DNA from: Actinomycetales bacterium
Lineage (GTDB): Bacteria > Actinomycetota > Actinomycetes > Actinomycetales > Cellulomonadaceae
Direction: 5' to 3'
Assembly (NCBI GenBank): GCA_015655615.1
Contig: JAATES010000216.1
Coordinates: 1 to 6,428, forward strand
DNA: 6,428 nt
A program made the position numbers and the translations under genes. The notes below the pieces were generated by a model, which saw nothing but the letters and a program-made list of their open reading frames with translations, had not been told where the DNA came from and searched no databases. Position 1 is the first letter of the stretch, and each line of letters opens with the position of its first letter. Positions 1-6,099 of the stretch are shown here, one piece after another.

Positions 1-271
1 GCGCGTCGGGACCCTCGCGGTGCTCAGCATGGGCTGCGAGGACCTGCTGCTCCACCTCAGCCCTGGTCTTCGTGGGTATGGTGTGCCGTCGGGAGGACCG
101 GATGACCAGTCCAGCGTCACCTTCGGCGGCAAACCGATCGGTCCAAGTCTTCACGCACTGGCGTGAGATGCCCATCGCGGCCGCAATATGCGACTGGCGC
201 CAACCGGCCTGATGACGTTGAACGATCAATCGGCGGCCATGAATGGTCAGCCGCGCACTACCGTGGGACAT
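1..271 (-). CDS. IS481-family transposase, N-terminal part (cut by window edge)
   Basis: The minus strand reads open from an ATG at 271 to the left edge, giving 90 residues beginning MSHGSARLTIHGRRLIVQRH. The start MSHG-ARLT, the following GRR-L and a helix-turn-helix (about residues 24-50, with HIAAAMGISRQCVKTWTDRF) are the usual N-terminus of IS481-type transposases of actinobacteria. After it comes the typical G-x-AGL-xRSSRRH linker (residues 51-63) that precedes the integrase core. The DDE catalytic domain lies beyond the window, so I cannot say whether the copy is intact. An AGAGG ribosome binding site lies 5 bases before the ATG, which supports this start. The element probably inserted beside the hypothetical gene at 669-1091. 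Family assignment is from remembered sequence pattern. Confidence 0.85.
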   Translation of the reverse strand, partial: MSHGSARLTIHGRRLIVQRHQAGWRQSHIAAAMGISRQCVKTWTDRFAAEGDAGLVIRSSRRHTIPTKTRAEVEQQVLAAHAEHREGPDA

Positions 272-302
272 GCGAACCTCTGGGTGGAGCGGGTCTTAGA
301 CA
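272..302 (-). mobile_element. Candidate left terminal end of the IS481-type element
   Basis: Read on the minus strand, the bases before the transposase start begin TGTCTAAGACCCGCTC at 302. IS481-family ends commonly begin with TGT and lie a few tens of bases before the transposase start, which fits the 31 bases seen here. A second TGT occurs seven bases further out (at 309), so the exact tip is uncertain. The other end and any target duplication are outside the window. Confidence 0.4.
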
Positions 303-592
303 AGCCACATTCCACTCGGAGGTTTTCATTCGTTCAACCAGGCTCGCCACTACTAACCTCCTGGCCAGGTACAGCTAGATCGCCTCGAATAGCCACCGCA
401 CCGCCCGGCCCAACGCGACGAGCACACGGCGCCATCACGGCCATGGCTTCGTTTCAATGCTTCTGCGGTGCATCCCCTCACCAGGCTGCTCCGCATTCAT
501 CCGCCCAATATACCCACGTAACCGAGGACGCCACCGACCAAGACCGTGCAGGAGGCTCTGGGAAAAGTGCGTGCGGTCGACATGGACTCGAG
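303..592. other. Stretch without a supported gene
   Basis: I find no coding region with a convincing start, length and family resemblance here. The open frames are short or overlap one another. A short minus-strand frame ending at 374 (read as RRVLVALGRAVRWLFEAI then stop) looks protein-like, but an in-frame stop immediately precedes it, so it could at most be the worn end of a gene. A 10-bp palindrome, CCTGGCCAGG, lies at 360-369. The stretch may be decayed sequence between the insertion element and the older chromosome. Confidence 0.5.
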
Positions 593-640
593 GTCCAGGG
601 CGGCTCTGCAGCCCGCGCGGACAGCGCAGCCGCCCTGGAC
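593..640 (-). terminator. 13-bp stem hairpin downstream of the hypothetical gene
   Basis: GTCCAGGGCGGCT at 593-605 pairs perfectly with AGCCGCCCTGGAC at 628-640 around a 22-base GC-rich loop. It starts 29 bases after the stop codon at 669 on the minus strand, a natural place for a terminator of that gene. There is no run of T after it, which is common in high-GC actinobacteria but leaves the call open. Confidence 0.5.
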
Positions 641-668
641 GACATCTCAGCGCCTGTCAACGTCAGGC

Positions 669-1091
669 TCATATCCAGACCTGATCGCCATTCGTCGCCG
701 TCAAGCCGTTCAACCTCGCCACAAGCACACCCATCGCCTCCGACCCGACAACACCCGTCAAGGTCTCATCGAACCAATGCAGCCAGATCGCATCCACCTC
801 AGCGGCACTGGCCCCACCACAGGTCAGCAGGTGTCCTGCAATCGGCACAGCCTCAAGTTCATATTCGTCCGCCGGGGCACCGCCTGACAGGCCGGGCTCT
901 AGCCCATAGGCGTCGAGGTCATTGAGGACCTCGATCACCTGGGCACTGATCCGCTTCTGCGCCTCGCCATCGTCACGCATGCTCCAAGTATCCACCGAGA
1001 TCTCGCCGACGAGGTTGCCGAGCGCCCTACGCTCAGTAGGACAACGATTCGATGGAGTGGACCCTGCGTCGGCCTCAACAAAAGAGGCCAT
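669..1091 (-). CDS. Hypothetical protein, possibly 5'-truncated
   Basis: From the ATG at 1091 this frame gives 140 residues; I do not recognise a family with confidence. The last ~110 residues look truly coding: third positions are mostly G or C, and the protein is acidic with hydrophobic and charged residues alternating as in helices. It contains VDTWSM, a glycine/proline segment followed by DEYELEA, then VDAIWLHWF and a C-terminus ending GDQVWI. The D-E-Y-x-x-E-A pattern recalls small DUF1871-like proteins, but that is a weak guess. The first ~30 residues, before ALGNLVGEIS, are less convincing, and the ATG at 1091 has no good ribosome binding site. A GTG at 984 and an ATG at 969 are other in-frame choices. 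It may be a fragment of a longer gene that lost its start. It stands alone on its strand, between the IS481-type element and the csbD hairpin. Confidence 0.45.
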   Translation of the reverse strand: MASFVEADAGSTPSNRCPTERRALGNLVGEISVDTWSMRDDGEAQKRISAQVIEVLNDLDAYGLEPGLSGGAPADEYELEAVPIAGHLLTCGGASAAEVDAIWLHWFDETLTGVVGSEAMGVLVARLNGLTATNGDQVWI

Positions 1092-1152
1092 CAGGACACG
1101 CGGAAAGTCGTCCGCGCGATCGGCGGATTGGCCGTACTCGGCATCACACGCG

Positions 1153-1197
1153 CGAGGGCCGTCTGCGCCCCCGCCGGGGGGTCGCAGACGGCCCTCG
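1153..1197 (-). terminator. 15-bp stem hairpin downstream of csbD
   Basis: CGAGGGCCGTCTGCG at 1153-1167 pairs perfectly with CGCAGACGGCCCTCG at 1183-1197. The 15-base loop is itself C-rich then G-rich and can extend the stem. On the minus strand it begins 19 bases after the csbD stop, so it most likely ends the glsB-csbD transcript. No T-tract follows. Confidence 0.75.
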
Positions 1198-1216
1198 TCC
1201 ACAGATGGTGAAGCTG

Positions 1217-1411
1217 TCAGTCGGTCTTGCGGTTGAAGATTTCCGCCGCCTTGTCCTTGACGTCCTCCACGGCATCCTTCGCCTTGGCCTTCAGCTGATC
1301 GACCTTGCCCTCAGCCTCAGTGGAGTCATCGCCGCTCGCCTTGCCGACGGCCTCCTTCGCCTGTCCCTTGGCGTCCTCCGCGGCGTTGCTGATCTTGTCT
1401 CCCAGTCCCAT
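1217..1411 (-). CDS. CsbD-family small stress protein
   Basis: This encodes 64 residues, a usual length for the family. The protein is very hydrophilic, rich in Lys, Ala, Asp and Glu, and lacks aromatic residues except one Phe near the end. It opens MGLGDKISNAAEDAKGQAKE, and the segment EDAKGQAKEAVGKASGD followed by EAEGKVDQLKAKAKDAVEDV is the typical CsbD repeat-like pattern. CsbD proteins are general-stress proteins of unknown biochemical role, known as sigma-B controlled in Bacillus subtilis. I chose the ATG at 1411 because AGAGGAAAG lies just before it; an upstream in-frame start at 1438 would add nine residues unlike the family and would span the ribosome binding site. It follows the GlsB-like gene by 78 bases on the same strand, so the two may share transcription, though a hairpin lies between them. 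I see no clear alternative sigma-factor promoter. Confidence 0.88.
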   Translation of the reverse strand: MGLGDKISNAAEDAKGQAKEAVGKASGDDSTEAEGKVDQLKAKAKDAVEDVKDKAAEIFNRKTD

Positions 1412-1456
1412 GGTCTTTCCTCTCTCGACTGTCACCACTTGCGATGATTCATGCGA

Positions 1457-1480
1457 CGGGCCCAGCAGATGCTGGGCCCG
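1457..1480 (-). terminator. Hairpin between glsB-like and csbD genes
   Basis: CGGGCCCAGCA at 1457-1467 and TGCTGGGCCCG at 1470-1480 form a near-continuous inverted repeat; in practice about 10 pairs with a 4-base loop. It lies between the glsB-like stop (1490) and the csbD ribosome binding site. On the minus strand no T-run follows, whereas on the plus strand CGGTCTTTT does. It could be a partial terminator or an RNA-processing or stabilising element that sets different levels of the two proteins. Confidence 0.55.
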
Positions 1481-1489
1481 CGGTCTTTT

Positions 1490-1753
1490 CTAGGCTCGGC
1501 GCTTGCCCGTCAACGCGCTGTAGACGAAGAGCACAATCACCGAGCCCACGATGGCCAAGACCCAGGTCCCGATGTTGAAGATCCCGTTCAGACCGGAGTC
1601 GAAGACCACGCTTCCGATCCATCCACCCAGTGCGGCACCGATGACGCCGATGATCAGACTGCTCAGCCAGCCGCCCACCGCGCGATCACTGAGTATCGCC
1701 TTAGCTATCGCCCCACAGATCAGACCAAGGACGATGAAGCTGATGAAGCCCAT
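1490..1753 (-). CDS. GlsB/YeaQ/YmgE-family membrane stress protein
   Basis: The 87-residue protein is small and strongly hydrophobic, with three likely membrane helices at about residues 3-20, 28-50 and 60-82, and a basic tail GKRRA. The N-terminal FIVLGLICGAIAKAIL, the glycine-rich IIGVIGAALGGWIGS and the late LNGIFNIGTWVLAIVGSVIVL segments match the transglycosylase-associated (GlsB/YeaQ/YmgE) family. These proteins sit in the inner membrane and are linked to stress responses; no enzyme activity is established despite the family name. GGGGAGG ends six bases before the ATG at 1753 and supports the start. It lies upstream of the CsbD gene on the same strand, and the two families often go together in stress regulons. 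It is divergent from the tRNA-Asn gene, with about 130 bases between the two. Confidence 0.9.
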   Translation of the reverse strand: MGFISFIVLGLICGAIAKAILSDRAVGGWLSSLIIGVIGAALGGWIGSVVFDSGLNGIFNIGTWVLAIVGSVIVLFVYSALTGKRRA

Positions 1754-1838
1754 GATGGCCTCCCCTCTCTTGTTTGCCTTTCCACCATGTCACTGCGGGC
1801 GAGGCTCCGCATCTCGAACGGCAATGCTGACGCCCGAG

Positions 1839-1868
1839 TTCGGAGCGATGGACGATTCCTGGTAGAGT
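1839..1868 (+). promoter_or_regulatory. Possible promoter of tRNA-Asn
   Basis: TTCGGA at 1839-1844 and TAGAGT at 1863-1868 are 18 bases apart and resemble a weak vegetative -35/-10 pair. Transcription would begin about seven bases before the mature tRNA. Matches are only three and four of six, so this rests mainly on position. Confidence 0.4.
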
Positions 1869-1881
1869 CTTTTCCGCACGA

Positions 1882-1954
<73 letters not shown>

Positions 1955-1958
1955 CCGC

Positions 1959-1993
1959 AAGAGGCCCGGAATATCAATGATTCCGGGCCTCTT
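1959..1993 (+). terminator. Strong hairpin terminator after tRNA-Asn
   Basis: AAGAGGCCCGGAAT (1959-1972) pairs perfectly over 14 bases with ATTCCGGGCCTCTT (1980-1993) around the 7-base loop ATCAATG. It lies between the tRNA and the tetR stop at 2049, which face each other, so it can serve both strands. A-rich and T-rich ends of the stem help in either direction. Confidence 0.85.
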
Positions 1994-2048
1994 CACGTCG
2001 GCCTCCGCGTCCCGGACCCATGCCCTCGCTGCGACCGGCTCCTCCTTG

Positions 2049-2633
2049 CTACAGACTGTCCGTGAGCTGGAGCACGCCCGCAAGCACGTCTTCGAAGTCA
2101 CGTTGCGGCTGGAACACCAACCACTCGAGCCCGGCAACCAAGACCGCACCGAACACGGACGCCGCAAGGATGGACACATCCTCGCCCGGTCGCATCTCCT
2201 CGAGCACCCGCTCGTAGGAGGCGATGATCGAGGACCGGATGCGACCGATCGACTCCTGCCATTCCCTGCCCACCCGGAAGACTTCAGCGGCGATCAGCTT
2301 CGCGAAGTCCGGGCGGGCATGAACCTGCCGCAGCAGCCCGGCCACGAGTGCGTGCAGGGCTTCTCGCCCGACAAGCCCGGCTCGCACCTCGTCGAGCATG
2401 GATTGAAGTCGATCAAGGCCCAGTTCCAGCGCAGCTTCCAGCACGTCCGTCTTCGACCCGAAGTTGTAATAGACGCTTCCTTTGGCTACTCCGGCTGCCG
2501 CCGCGATGTCCTCCACCGAGGTCGCGGAGAAGCCCTGATCAGCGATCAGTCGCACCGCAGCATCAATGATGAGCTGGCGCGTGCCCTCGCGGCGGGCCGC
2601 GAACCCGTCGGCCGACTCTTTATGGGTGGACAT
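2049..2633 (-). CDS. TetR/AcrR-family transcriptional regulator
   Basis: The 194-residue protein has the length and layout of a TetR-family repressor. The N-terminal DNA-binding domain covers residues ~14-62, with the helix-turn-helix TSVEDIAAAAGVAKGSVYYNF (in two parts at 38-58) and the hallmark YYNFGSKTDVLEA. The rest is an all-helical ligand and dimer domain of no recognisable specificity. I chose the ATG at 2633 because GGAGGGG lies five bases before it. An in-frame ATG at 2660 would add nine residues and would precede the ribosome binding site, and the frame further upstream only runs antiphase through the membrane-protein gene. It is the third gene of the operon, 44 bases after the YhgE/Pip gene. 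It probably represses its own operon through the palindrome at 6017-6028; the ligand is unknown. Confidence 0.93.
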   Translation of the reverse strand: MSTHKESADGFAARREGTRQLIIDAAVRLIADQGFSATSVEDIAAAAGVAKGSVYYNFGSKTDVLEAALELGLDRLQSMLDEVRAGLVGREALHALVAGLLRQVHARPDFAKLIAAEVFRVGREWQESIGRIRSSIIASYERVLEEMRPGEDVSILAASVFGAVLVAGLEWLVFQPQRDFEDVLAGVLQLTDSL

Positions 2634-2677
2634 GCTGACCCCTCCGATGGCGCTGGTCATGCGAGTGTGCGAGCGTG

Positions 2678-5179
2678 TCAGATCGCGACGGCGGGATGCA
2701 ACCGCTCGAGCGACCAGGTCCTCATCTTGCCTGCCCGCCAGGCCGTCAACGCCAAGGATCCCAGGAGCACCACCACCAGGTAGCCGATGGAGATGGCCAG
2801 GCGTGCGTCTGCCCCTCCCGTGATGAGCTGCCGCAACCCCGTCACGGTGTAACTCATCGGCAGCCAGGGATGGAGTGCCTGGAAGAATCCGGCGGTCGTA
2901 GGAACCGGATAGGTTCCGCCCGATGACGCCAATTGGATCATCAGGAAGGCCAGGATGATGACCTTGCCCACAGCGGGACCTGCCAGCGCGATGAACATCT
3001 GTTGAAGCGAAATGAACGTTGCGACCACCAGCACAGTGAAGGCAATGGTTCCCCACGCGTGAGCCATCGATAGTCCCAGGCCATAGTGAATGACGGCCAG
3101 CATGACGCCCACCTGCCCGATTCCGATGAGGAGGGCCGGCAGGTATCCGGTCATCGCCAGTCGCCACCCCGGCGTAGGCGTCGCTAGAGCCCGCGCGGGC
3201 AACGGCCTGAGCAGGAGCCAGGTGATCAGGCTGCCCACGAACAACGCGAGCGAGATGAAGAATGGTGCGAAGCCCTCCCCGAACCCCTCCGCCTGGGCGA
3301 TATCGCTGTCGTGTACGGTCACGGGTGCCGCAATCACGGTGGCCCGTTGCGCACGTAAGGCGGACGAGTCATCCGGAATGCTCGTGGCACCCGCCGAAAG
3401 CGACGAGGAGAGCGTCCCGGCGCCCTCCGTGAGCTTCCCGCTGCCCTCCGCGAGCGTGGCCGCACCGTCGGCGACGGCGCTGGTTCCGTCGCGAAGCTTG
3501 TCGGCACCTGCCGCAGCATCAGCGGCTCCATCGGATAGCTTGGTGGCGCCCGTCTGCAATGTCTGGGTTCCGGCGGCGAGCGTGGACAGGCTCTTGTTGA
3601 GCGCCGACGCGCCGTCGGCGAGCTTGGTCGCACCAGCGGAGGCTGACGATGCGCCTTCGGAAAGCTGTCCCGCCCCCGCGCTGACCTTGGACACGCCCGT
3701 AGCCAATGATGTGGTGCCGCCACTGAGCTTCGACGCACCGGCGGACAGCTTCGCTGCCCCTGCGCTCAGCGTCGCCGTGCCATCGGACAGATCGTCTGCC
3801 CCATCGCTGAGCGTTGCCAGCCCGGTCGACAGTGCGGTCGTTCCTGCCGCGATCTGGTCCGTGCCGTCCCGTAGCGTCTGCCGGGAGGCATCCGTGGAGC
3901 CACTCGGCTGGAATTGGGAAGCGAGTGTCTCAGCGCCACTGACAAGACCGCCGAAGGTCGAGTTCGAATCGGTCTCGACACTGCTCAGCGTCGTCTTGTT
4001 CGCCGTAATCAAGTCGGCGACCTCATCCGAGTGGGCTTGCTCATTCAGTTGAGTGAGGGTCGTGATGTTGGCTGACAGCAGGCTCTGCAAGGAATCCTGG
4101 GTCTGCGCCAGTCCGCCAGCCAGCCGGGTTGCGCCTGCATCCATGGCCACCACGGCCGATTGCGTCTTCTTGGCACCTGACGCCAGCGTCGCGCTGCTGG
4201 AGCTGGCCGATGCGGCACCGCTGGCCAGCTTCTTCGCGCCACCGGCCACGTCCTGGGCGCCGTCAGCCACCGTGGAGGCTCCGGAGGCGACCTGCTTGGT
4301 CGCAGTGTTCACGGAGGCGGTCCCCGTACTGAGGGTCTTCGTCCCCGTGACCAGGCTGGATGCACCGTCGGCCAGCTTGGAGTTCCCGTCCGAGAGCCCC
4401 TTGGCCCCACTGGCAAGATCGGAGCCGCCGGCATGGAGCTTCTGCGCGCCGGTGTTCAGCCGTCTCACTCCCGACGAAGCGGAATCTGCACCGTCCACCA
4501 GCGTGTGCAGACCGGTCGCAAGGCTCGACGCTCCGTCGCTCGCCGACTCGGCACCGTCCGAGAGCTTGTCAGAGCCATCGGACAACTGTCCGCTGGCGGT
4601 CGTCAGCTTGAGCGCGCCGTCTGAGGCCTCCGAGAAGCCGTCACGGGCCGATCCCAGGCCCACGAGCACTCGCTCGACGGCCTGTTCGCCGACCTCAGAG
4701 CGCACCGCGCCTTGCACCTGCTGCATCGCGCTCCGCCCCAACGTCGTTGCCAGGAACGAGTTCGCGTCGTTGTAGGTGACATTGATCGATGCGGTCCGAG
4801 GGTCATCGCCTGCAGCGCTGGCGAGTGTGCTGGAGAAGTCCTGGGGCAATTCGACGGCAAAGTAGAAGGTGCCGTCCTTGACCCCGCGTTCCGCCGTTCC
4901 CGCATCCGTCACCACCCAGTCGAGGTCGTCCGACGCGACCAGCTTGTCGGTCACCTCGCGACCTGCCTCGAGGTCCGTACCCTCCGTGACGGATCCTTGA
5001 TCGGAGTTCACCAACGCGACTGGCAGCTGGTTGAGATTTCCGGTCGGATTCCAGAACGCCCAGAGGTAGAGGGCACCGTAGAGAAGCGGGATGAGGATCA
5101 TCGCGACCAGGGCGAGCTTGGGGATGACGCCACGGCGGAAACGACGCAACTCGGTTCCCGTGGATGTTGCAGAGATCAT
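2678..5179 (-). CDS. YhgE/Pip-family membrane protein with glycine-heptad stalk
   Basis: The 833-residue protein has the YhgE/Pip (phage-infection-protein, ABC-2-like) architecture. One membrane helix is near residues 21-42, followed by the typical WNPTGNLNQLPVALVNSDQG start of the external domain. A globular part follows to ~185, then a very long external region (186-600), and five membrane helices at about 638-657, 675-700, 709-734, 737-757 and 794-814. Residues 188-356 and 439-586 are two blocks of G-A-x-x-L-x-x heptads. Relatives include Pip, a phage receptor in Lactococcus, and EsaA of type VII secretion; actinobacterial copies are thought to act in export, which is not proven. No WXG100 or EssC gene is nearby. 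The start at 5179 is 23 bases after the ATPase gene; its ribosome binding site is weak (CGGGAAC) and can pair with TCCCC just before the ATG, so coupling to upstream translation is possible. Confidence 0.92.
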   Translation of the reverse strand: MISATSTGTELRRFRRGVIPKLALVAMILIPLLYGALYLWAFWNPTGNLNQLPVALVNSDQGSVTEGTDLEAGREVTDKLVASDDLDWVVTDAGTAERGVKDGTFYFAVELPQDFSSTLASAAGDDPRTASINVTYNDANSFLATTLGRSAMQQVQGAVRSEVGEQAVERVLVGLGSARDGFSEASDGALKLTTASGQLSDGSDKLSDGAESASDGASSLATGLHTLVDGADSASSGVRRLNTGAQKLHAGGSDLASGAKGLSDGNSKLADGASSLVTGTKTLSTGTASVNTATKQVASGASTVADGAQDVAGGAKKLASGAASASSSSATLASGAKKTQSAVVAMDAGATRLAGGLAQTQDSLQSLLSANITTLTQLNEQAHSDEVADLITANKTTLSSVETDSNSTFGGLVSGAETLASQFQPSGSTDASRQTLRDGTDQIAAGTTALSTGLATLSDGADDLSDGTATLSAGAAKLSAGASKLSGGTTSLATGVSKVSAGAGQLSEGASSASAGATKLADGASALNKSLSTLAAGTQTLQTGATKLSDGAADAAAGADKLRDGTSAVADGAATLAEGSGKLTEGAGTLSSSLSAGATSIPDDSSALRAQRATVIAAPVTVHDSDIAQAEGFGEGFAPFFISLALFVGSLITWLLLRPLPARALATPTPGWRLAMTGYLPALLIGIGQVGVMLAVIHYGLGLSMAHAWGTIAFTVLVVATFISLQQMFIALAGPAVGKVIILAFLMIQLASSGGTYPVPTTAGFFQALHPWLPMSYTVTGLRQLITGGADARLAISIGYLVVVLLGSLALTAWRAGKMRTWSLERLHPAVAI

Positions 5180-5202
5180 GGGGATGTTCCCGTTCGAAGA
5201 AA

Positions 5203-5982
5203 CTAGACGGCAGAGGTATGCAGTGCGTGGTGCAGGCTGTGCTTGACGGCCTGGGGACCGGTGGTGAGCTGGACCACCTGGGGCGTGCGCTCCCAGCTCA
5301 TGACGTCGACCTCGTTCTCGGAGGCGACCGATGCGATGACGGTGAGCCCGCCGGTCGTCAGCGCTTCGAGTCGCTCCCAGACGAGCTGTCGCCGGGCCTG
5401 ATCGTGGACTTGATCCAGGTCGTCGATGACCAGCAGATCTGGTTCCTGCAGCAGCGCGATCACGATCCGCAACAGCATCTCGTCGACCTCGTCGAGGTCC
5501 CAGATCACCGTGGACAGCGGTGGCAGCGGACGATCACCGAAAACCGCTCCCGCGAGTGCTCGATAGGAGGCGCTGGTCACCTGGGGAGTTCGCCGGTACC
5601 ACGGGCTGAGCCATGCCAGCCGTTCGCGCATCGACGCCAGAACCGTCACTGAGTCATCGAGTTCGTCAATTCCCTCGAACCCCGCGATTGCCGCAGCGCG
5701 CTGGACGCCATTGCGCTCACGAGGCAGCTCATACCCGAGCACGGAGAGCACGCCGTCACGGTCCGGCTTCATCCGTCCGGCCAGGGTCAGTAAGAGGCTG
5801 GAGCGTCCTGCTCCCTGCGGGCCCTGGAGCACCACAAGCCGGCCACGCGGCACGGTGAAGGTCACGGGGCCGTAGACCACGCCGCGTTTCCCGTGCAGCG
5901 TCACTCCGGTCGCGGCCACGACGGCGGGGGCCTCATCCTCGGCGGGGGCCTGGCCCACCTGGCTCTCGTCAGGCTCGATCAT
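5203..5982 (-). CDS. Degenerate ABC-type ATP-binding protein
   Basis: The 259-residue protein has the layout of an ABC ATPase: an N-terminal beta region leading to FTVPRGRLVVLQGPQGAGRS, a helical middle, and LLVIDDLD near the C-terminus. Yet key residues differ from the consensus. Walker A is GPQGAGRSS (54-62), with Arg60 where Lys is nearly invariant. The LSGGQ signature is replaced by about DEVDE (164-168). Walker B keeps Asp187, but the catalytic Glu is Asp188. The H-loop His appears to be Ala220. It may bind nucleotide without normal hydrolysis, or be a structural partner. It is the first gene of the operon, with GAGGAGGAA four bases before the ATG at 5982, and probably works with the YhgE/Pip protein encoded 23 bases downstream, whose C-terminus is ABC-2-like. 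The first ~22 residues are acidic and proline/alanine-rich, likely disordered. Confidence 0.85.
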   Translation of the reverse strand: MIEPDESQVGQAPAEDEAPAVVAATGVTLHGKRGVVYGPVTFTVPRGRLVVLQGPQGAGRSSLLLTLAGRMKPDRDGVLSVLGYELPRERNGVQRAAAIAGFEGIDELDDSVTVLASMRERLAWLSPWYRRTPQVTSASYRALAGAVFGDRPLPPLSTVIWDLDEVDEMLLRIVIALLQEPDLLVIDDLDQVHDQARRQLVWERLEALTTGGLTVIASVASENEVDVMSWERTPQVVQLTTGPQAVKHSLHHALHTSAV

Positions 5983-6008
5983 CGTTCCTCCTCAGCCGGC
6001 ATCTGGCA

Positions 6009-6036
6009 CTATTAGTCTGACCGGTCAGTACAAAAA
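6009..6036 (-). promoter_or_regulatory. Tentative promoter of the ATPase-YhgE-tetR operon
   Basis: On the minus strand TTTTTG (6036-6031) and TAATAG (6014-6009) are 16 bases apart in a locally AT-rich patch, which stands out from its surroundings. The leader to the ATG at 5982 would be about 20 bases. ACTAAT, two bases upstream of TAATAG, is an alternative -10. The boxes are poor matches; position and the overlapping palindrome are the main support. Confidence 0.4.
6017..6028. promoter_or_regulatory. Candidate TetR operator palindrome
   Basis: CTGACCGGTCAG is a perfect 12-base palindrome located 35 bases before the operon's first start codon and inside the likely promoter spacer. TetR-family operators are often palindromes of this type with TGACC/GGTCA halves. 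The obvious binder is the TetR protein encoded as the third gene, giving self-repression of the whole unit. Confidence 0.65.
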
Positions 6037-6099
6037 TACGCTTCCTGCCCAGGGAGGTCCATACCAGCAGCTGTGACCTGCGACACGGCAGAGGCTCGA

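Noticed and set aside
478..672. Minus-strand frame of 64 residues overlapping the hypothetical gene's stop by ATGA
   Set aside because: The overlap is tempting, but it runs through the 593-640 hairpin, its composition is Ser/Ala/Pro/Trp-biased, and no ribosome binding site or family is visible.
188..925. Plus-strand open frame of 245 residues
   Set aside because: It is antisense to the transposase start and the hypothetical gene, and reads as Arg/Pro/His/Ser-rich low-complexity sequence.
1977..2783. Plus-strand open frame of 268 residues starting in the terminator
   Set aside because: It is antisense to tetR, begins inside the hairpin loop after the tRNA, and has no family pattern.
2634..3167. 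Upstream extension of the tetR frame to 372 residues
   Set aside because: The extra 178 residues are His/Gly/Arg-rich, overlap the YhgE/Pip C-terminus in another frame, and the good ribosome binding site is at 2639-2645, just before the ATG at 2633.
3090..4052. Long plus-strand open frame of 320 residues rich in S, A, P and V
   Set aside because: It is antisense to the glycine-heptad region of the YhgE/Pip gene. The repeat's codon bias removes stops on the opposite strand and gives a low-complexity repeat; no ribosome binding site or family resemblance.
3411..4616. Tandem DNA repeat or CRISPR-like array
   Set aside because: The periodicity is at the protein level (21-base steps with variable codons); there are no identical direct repeats with unique spacers.
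4053..4775. Plus-strand open frame of 240 residues
   Set aside because: The same shadow effect over the first heptad block; composition mirrors the antisense of the repeat.
2678..5982. Type VII secretion locus, because YhgE/Pip resembles EsaA
   Set aside because: No WXG100, EssB or EssC-like gene is present in the window, and the ATPase is ABC-type rather than FtsK-type.
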